NCBI GenBank assembly: GCA_900546395.1
Contig: URDD01000009.1
Span: forward strand, 1-52,082
Reading direction: 5' to 3'
DNA: 52,082 nucleotides
Origin: an uncultured Bacteroidales bacterium
GTDB taxonomy: Bacteria > Bacteroidota > Bacteroidia > Bacteroidales > UBA932
Position 1 is the stretch's first letter, and each line of letters begins with the position of its first letter. The position numbers and the translations under genes are program-made. This document shows, in pieces, positions 48,459 through 52,082 of the stretch. The notes beneath the pieces are model-generated. The model was given only the letters and a program-made list of their open reading frames with translations, was not told where the DNA came from and made no database searches.

Positions 48459-49253
48459 ATGAAACGAATCGACAAAGACTGCTATGCCATAGTGACAGGT
48501 GCCGGATCAGGACTCGGACGGTGCTTCACTCTTGAACTTGCCAGAAGAAAGATAAGCACGATTCTGATTGATCTGCCATCGTCCGGAGTCAGGGATGTGG
48601 CCGGAGAGGCAAAGGAATACGGTACTGAAAGCATTGTTATGGAAGCTGACCTTACTGACTGCCATTCCCTTGCCGGGGCCTGCGAGAAAATCGAAAAGAA
48701 CTTCAATGTCGCCATTCTGATAAACAATGCAGGATGCGGTGGAACGACTAAATTTCTTGAATGTACGGAAGAATATCTTGACAGAATAATAAGACTCAAC
48801 ATAATGGCTGTCACTAACCTGACTCACAGGATACTGCCACTTTTGCAGAAGCACGGAAAATCCTATGTCCTCAATGTTTCAAGTATGGCAGCATTCACTC
48901 CCATAGGATACAAGACAGTATATCCTGCATCGAAGCGGTTTATATATGATTTTACGCGTGCGCTTCAGTCTGAGTTCAGCGACTCCGGAGTCTCTCTCTC
49001 CGTAATACATCCCGGACCGATGAAGACAAATCCTGAGGTCACAGACAGAATCGAAAAGCAGGGCCGCTTCGGACAGATAGGCCTTCTATCTCCGGAAGAA
49101 GTGGCTCGCAGGGGCATAAACGGCATGTTCCGGAAAAAGAAAGTCATAATCCCCGGGGTGATGAACAAGTTCAACAAGTTCCTGACAGATATAATACCGG
49201 CGGACATACGGCTTCCTGTCGTTTCAAGGATAATAGCCCGGGAATTGAAATAA
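48459..49253 (+). CDS. Short-chain dehydrogenase/reductase
   Basis: A 264-residue classical SDR. Nucleotide-binding T-G-A-G-S-G-L-G (13-20), N-N-A-G (89-92), catalytic Ser142 and Y-x-x-x-K (Tyr155, Lys159). Binds NAD(P)H and oxidises or reduces a hydroxyl/keto group; substrate unknown. The C-terminal region is long and basic (R-K-K-K-V-I-I-P), as in SDRs acting on lipids. Next gene starts 29 bases later. Confidence 0.85.
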   Translation: MKRIDKDCYAIVTGAGSGLGRCFTLELARRKISTILIDLPSSGVRDVAGEAKEYGTESIVMEADLTDCHSLAGACEKIEKNFNVAILINNAGCGGTTKFLECTEEYLDRIIRLNIMAVTNLTHRILPLLQKHGKSYVLNVSSMAAFTPIGYKTVYPASKRFIYDFTRALQSEFSDSGVSLSVIHPGPMKTNPEVTDRIEKQGRFGQIGLLSPEEVARRGINGMFRKKKVIIPGVMNKFNKFLTDIIPADIRLPVVSRIIARELK

Positions 49254-49282
49254 TTTAAATCACTTGCGAAACTTTATTGGAT

Positions 49283-50260
49283 ATGAAGAATATTCTGGTA
49301 ACAGGAGCAAACGGACTCCTCGGAACAAATACGGTACACGCCCTGATTGCCGCAGGATACAATGTAGTGGCAATGCTCCGGAACATAAACTCGTACAAAG
49401 GAGTCAGGTCAGACTCTTTGGTATTCGTTGAAGGAGACATCACTTCAATGACAGATGTCATAAACGCAGCATCCGGATGCGATGCCATAATACACTGTGC
49501 TGCATATACCGCCCAGTGCGGAAAGGAAGAAGCATATTACAGAGTAAATACCGAAGGCTCGATAAATGTGTTTGAAGCGGCTGCCAGGCTGAATATAAGA
49601 CGGGTAGTAAATATTGCTACTGCAAACATTTTCGCTTTCGGAAGCATGGAATATCCGGGAAACGAAAGCGAAGCATCCGTCCCTCCGTTCAGCCTTTCTC
49701 CTTATGTAAGAAGCAAGGCAGCCGCCCGGAATGCCGCCAAAGAATACTCTGATGAGCTGGATATCATCACATTGTGCCCGACCTTCATGTTAGGTCCTTA
49801 CGACTCAAAACCAAGTTCCGGAAGAATAATACTGATGGGATACAAGAAACCTTTAAGGCTTTATCCTCCCGGAGGAAAAAACTTTGTCTCCGTCCAGGAT
49901 GTAGCGGCCTGTGCTGTTTCCGCTCTTACCCGCGGGACTCCCGGAAGGTCTTATTTGGTATGCGGAGAGAACCTTTCCTATAAGGAATTCTTCTTACTTC
50001 TTTCAGACAGGGCTGACTCGGAATGCCTTATGATAAAGGTCCCCGGCTTCATTCTCAAGGGGATAGGATTCTTTGGCTCAATGCTCCAGAACACTTTCGG
50101 AATACACAACGAATTCAATTCGGAAAATATGGAAATGCTATGCACAGGGAACTATTACGGCAGCGACCGTGCGGCAAAAGAACTCGGATTCTCCTGCAGA
50201 AAAACAGCTGACGCAATAGATGAAGCAATCGGCTGGTTTAAAGTCTCCGGCATGATTTAG
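49283..50260 (+). CDS. NAD-dependent epimerase/dehydratase family protein
   Basis: A 325-residue extended SDR (epimerase or 3-beta-HSD type). T-G-A-N-G-L-L-G (7-14) and Y-V-R-S-K (Tyr141, Lys145). The frame opens at a TTG (49277); ATG 49283 is taken as start. Pairs with the SDR gene and may act in the same pathway, perhaps of lipid modification; ceramide-type reductases belong to this family but nothing here is specific. Confidence 0.8.
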   Translation: MKNILVTGANGLLGTNTVHALIAAGYNVVAMLRNINSYKGVRSDSLVFVEGDITSMTDVINAASGCDAIIHCAAYTAQCGKEEAYYRVNTEGSINVFEAAARLNIRRVVNIATANIFAFGSMEYPGNESEASVPPFSLSPYVRSKAAARNAAKEYSDELDIITLCPTFMLGPYDSKPSSGRIILMGYKKPLRLYPPGGKNFVSVQDVAACAVSALTRGTPGRSYLVCGENLSYKEFFLLLSDRADSECLMIKVPGFILKGIGFFGSMLQNTFGIHNEFNSENMEMLCTGNYYGSDRAAKELGFSCRKTADAIDEAIGWFKVSGMI

Positions 50261-50444
50261 TATTAACTTAGTTTTACTTATATTCTCTTCAATATCAAAA
50301 CTCATAAGAGTAATGGTATTGAAGTTTTTATTTTTATAGAATTGTTAAAACGCCTCAATTTTCTTTATATCAAAACGCTGTATATAATGTTGCTAATTTT
50401 AATGATTACCTTTGCAAATCAATTAACCTTATAATCAGAACACC

Positions 50445-52082
50445 ATGAAACATTTTCTGTCAATTCTAATCTTCTTGCTTCCGCTATGCTCCTGCGTCAG
50501 GAATTATAAGACAGCTGAAATCCTCAAAGATATGGAATCTTATATCAGCGATGCTCCGGACAGTGCCCTGAATGTACTGAACAACATTGGCAAAGACCGG
50601 ATTTCAAACAAAAGAATACATTCAAAGTATCTGCTTCTCAAGACTATAGCCCTGGACAAGAACTTCATTGATGTTACTGAAGATTCGCTGACAAGACCGG
50701 CGATAAACTGGTATGAAAGGCACGGAAACGACAGAGAAAGGATGCTCGCATACTACTATCACGGGCGGGTGTGCCAGAATGCCGGAGACTACAACCAGGC
50801 AATCATCGCTTTCACAAATGCCGAGAAATATGCAAAGATGTGCAGCGATGACTTCTACCTCGGGATGATTTACAGAGGGATGAATATAATTTCTAATCAA
50901 AACTATAACTATGAAGAAGAACTTAAATATGCTGAGTTGTCTCGCGATTATTTCTTGAAGTCAGAACAAAAAGCACACTATTCATATGCGCTACACAGCA
51001 TTGCCTGTGCATATACAAACTTAAAACAATTTGAAAACGCGTTGAATATATGTGATACTATTTATACTATTGCAATAGAAAGCCAAGATTCAATTTTACT
51101 AAATATCGGTCTTGAAGTAGCTATAACTAATTTAGTTCATAAAACACCCCCTGATTTAAAAAAAGCGTTTTCCACTTTAAATTTCATAACAGATTCTCTT
51201 GGTAAGATGCCAAATTACAAGACATGGCATGATATAGCATATGCCTACACATTAACAAAACAATATGATACAGCAAATGATATCATACAGATTTTAGAAA
51301 ATGCTACAATGCAGAAAAAATTAGAAGGTGCATTAAAATATATTCAAGCTGATATATATTATGCCCAAAGAAATTACAAACAAGCATTTCAAACAGTTCA
51401 AGAAGCCGCTACTATTCAAGATTCAATATTATATGCTTATCTTAATCGCTCAACTGTTAATATCCAGAAAGACTATTTCAAGCGGCAGGCTGAATATGAT
51501 GCAGAAAGGCTGAAAAACAACAGAATAATAATTGTACTAATCATACTGTCTTCGCTGATTGCGACAATTTCTCTCTCCTATTTCTGGTACAGGAAAGTCA
51601 AGGACAAGGAACGCGAGAAAGAGATGGAAACCGCCAGGCTTTCAGGAAGGGTAAGAGAGGTCCTTTCCGAATTGGACAAAATGAAAAAAGCAAAAGATGA
51701 AGAGCTGTCTTCTATGAAAAATGCCATCAGGTCTGAAAACAAGGAAATGCTTTCAGAGTTCAGGGACAAGATAAACAATCTGTACAGGACGAAATTCATG
51801 TTCCTTGACAATCTCTGCAAACAGTTCTATTCATACGGCATGTCAGCGGCAAAGCAGAAGCAGATATACAAGACGGTGGAAGAAAACATAAAATCATTCT
51901 CCGATGACGAAGAACTGTATGCTCTTGAAGAAATAGTTAATTCATTCAAGGATGATGTAATGAAAAAACTCAGGGAGGATTTTCCTCGATTCAAGGATGA
52001 AGACTTCAAACTGATGTGCTACTGGTATGCCGGTTTCTCTCCTGCCGCAATGTGCGTCCTGATGAAAATCGATGAGATAAGC
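50445..52082 (+). CDS. TPR lipoprotein regulator, partial (runs off the window)
   Basis: At least 546 residues. The start M-K-H-F-L-S-I-L-I-F-L-L-P-L-C-S-C gives a lipoprotein signal with Cys17. TPR-like repeats fill about 50-340 (A-Y-Y-Y-H-G-R-V-C-Q-N-A-G-D-Y-N-Q-A). One membrane helix lies near 362-383 (I-I-I-V-L-I-I-L-S-S-L-I-A-T-I-S-L), then a coiled coil and C-terminal D-E-D-F-K-L-M-C-Y-W-Y-A-G-F-S-P-A-A-M, which resembles the HTH end of Bacteroidetes DUF6377-type regulators. A -7 TACCTTTG lies at 50407-50414. The 3' end is outside the window. Confidence 0.85.
   Translation, partial: MKHFLSILIFLLPLCSCVRNYKTAEILKDMESYISDAPDSALNVLNNIGKDRISNKRIHSKYLLLKTIALDKNFIDVTEDSLTRPAINWYERHGNDRERMLAYYYHGRVCQNAGDYNQAIIAFTNAEKYAKMCSDDFYLGMIYRGMNIISNQNYNYEEELKYAELSRDYFLKSEQKAHYSYALHSIACAYTNLKQFENALNICDTIYTIAIESQDSILLNIGLEVAITNLVHKTPPDLKKAFSTLNFITDSLGKMPNYKTWHDIAYAYTLTKQYDTANDIIQILENATMQKKLEGALKYIQADIYYAQRNYKQAFQTVQEAATIQDSILYAYLNRSTVNIQKDYFKRQAEYDAERLKNNRIIIVLIILSSLIATISLSYFWYRKVKDKEREKEMETARLSGRVREVLSELDKMKKAKDEELSSMKNAIRSENKEMLSEFRDKINNLYRTKFMFLDNLCKQFYSYGMSAAKQKQIYKTVEENIKSFSDDEELYALEEIVNSFKDDVMKKLREDFPRFKDEDFKLMCYWYAGFSPAAMCVLMKIDEIS

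Overview
The window reads as a Bacteroidales (Bacteroides-type) chromosome. Promoters follow the Bacteroidota pattern (-33 TTTG or TTG, about 19-20 bases, -7 TAnnTTTG). The regulator at the right edge is a Bacteroidetes lipoprotein-TPR regulator, and the phage proteins look like those of gut Bacteroides prophages. No tRNA, rRNA or CRISPR array is seen.

Positions 1 to about 39,540 are a tailed-phage genome, almost certainly a prophage of which the window holds most. A rightward XRE repressor (38.8 kb) faces a leftward early operon: two small DNA-binding proteins (one LuxR-like with a membrane segment), a 1003-aa primase-helicase and small genes. From 34.1 to 28.7 kb comes an accessory block of short self-contained cassettes, each with its own promoter and mostly its own terminator: two HicAB pairs, two copies of a small-protein/DUF5053-like pair, two nearly identical 102-aa genes with long structured leaders, and a GHKL-ATPase/STAS-like pair. 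An iteron-rich stretch lies at 28.2-28.6 kb. Leftward late genes follow: S49-type head protease, 627-aa capsid protein, possible tube protein, terminase subunits, portal, connectors, tail chaperone-region proteins, tape measure, tail-tip proteins, receptor-binding protein and a lysis cassette (YfiM-like membrane protein, anchored protein, M15 endolysin, unimolecular spanin). A third HicAB pair runs towards the late operon from the left edge, with a bidirectional terminator between them. No integrase is visible.

Positions about 39.6-47.9 kb are a patchwork. There is a metallophosphoesterase-hypothetical-metallophosphoesterase operon behind a possible leader peptide and hairpin, followed by small repeats. 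A chimeric histidine-kinase/PLD-like fragment faces a 3'-truncated C39-peptidase ABC exporter. The exporter belongs to a leftward cluster with a nucleotidyltransferase-like protein, a secreted protein and a start-less double-glycine/acidic protein that ends in a putative zincin-like domain.

Positions 48.4-52.1 kb return to ordinary chromosome: an SDR oxidoreductase, an epimerase/dehydratase and the start of the TPR regulator.

The strongest candidate for something undescribed is the ~240-base leader found three times (15.1-15.4, 30.3-30.6, 31.6-31.9 kb). Each copy has a conserved promoter and conserved stems, plus one locus-specific segment present three times: at the transcript 5' end, inverted inside the fold, and again over the start codon of the gene. 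The sequence differs between copies but complementarity is kept, partly by G.U pairs.
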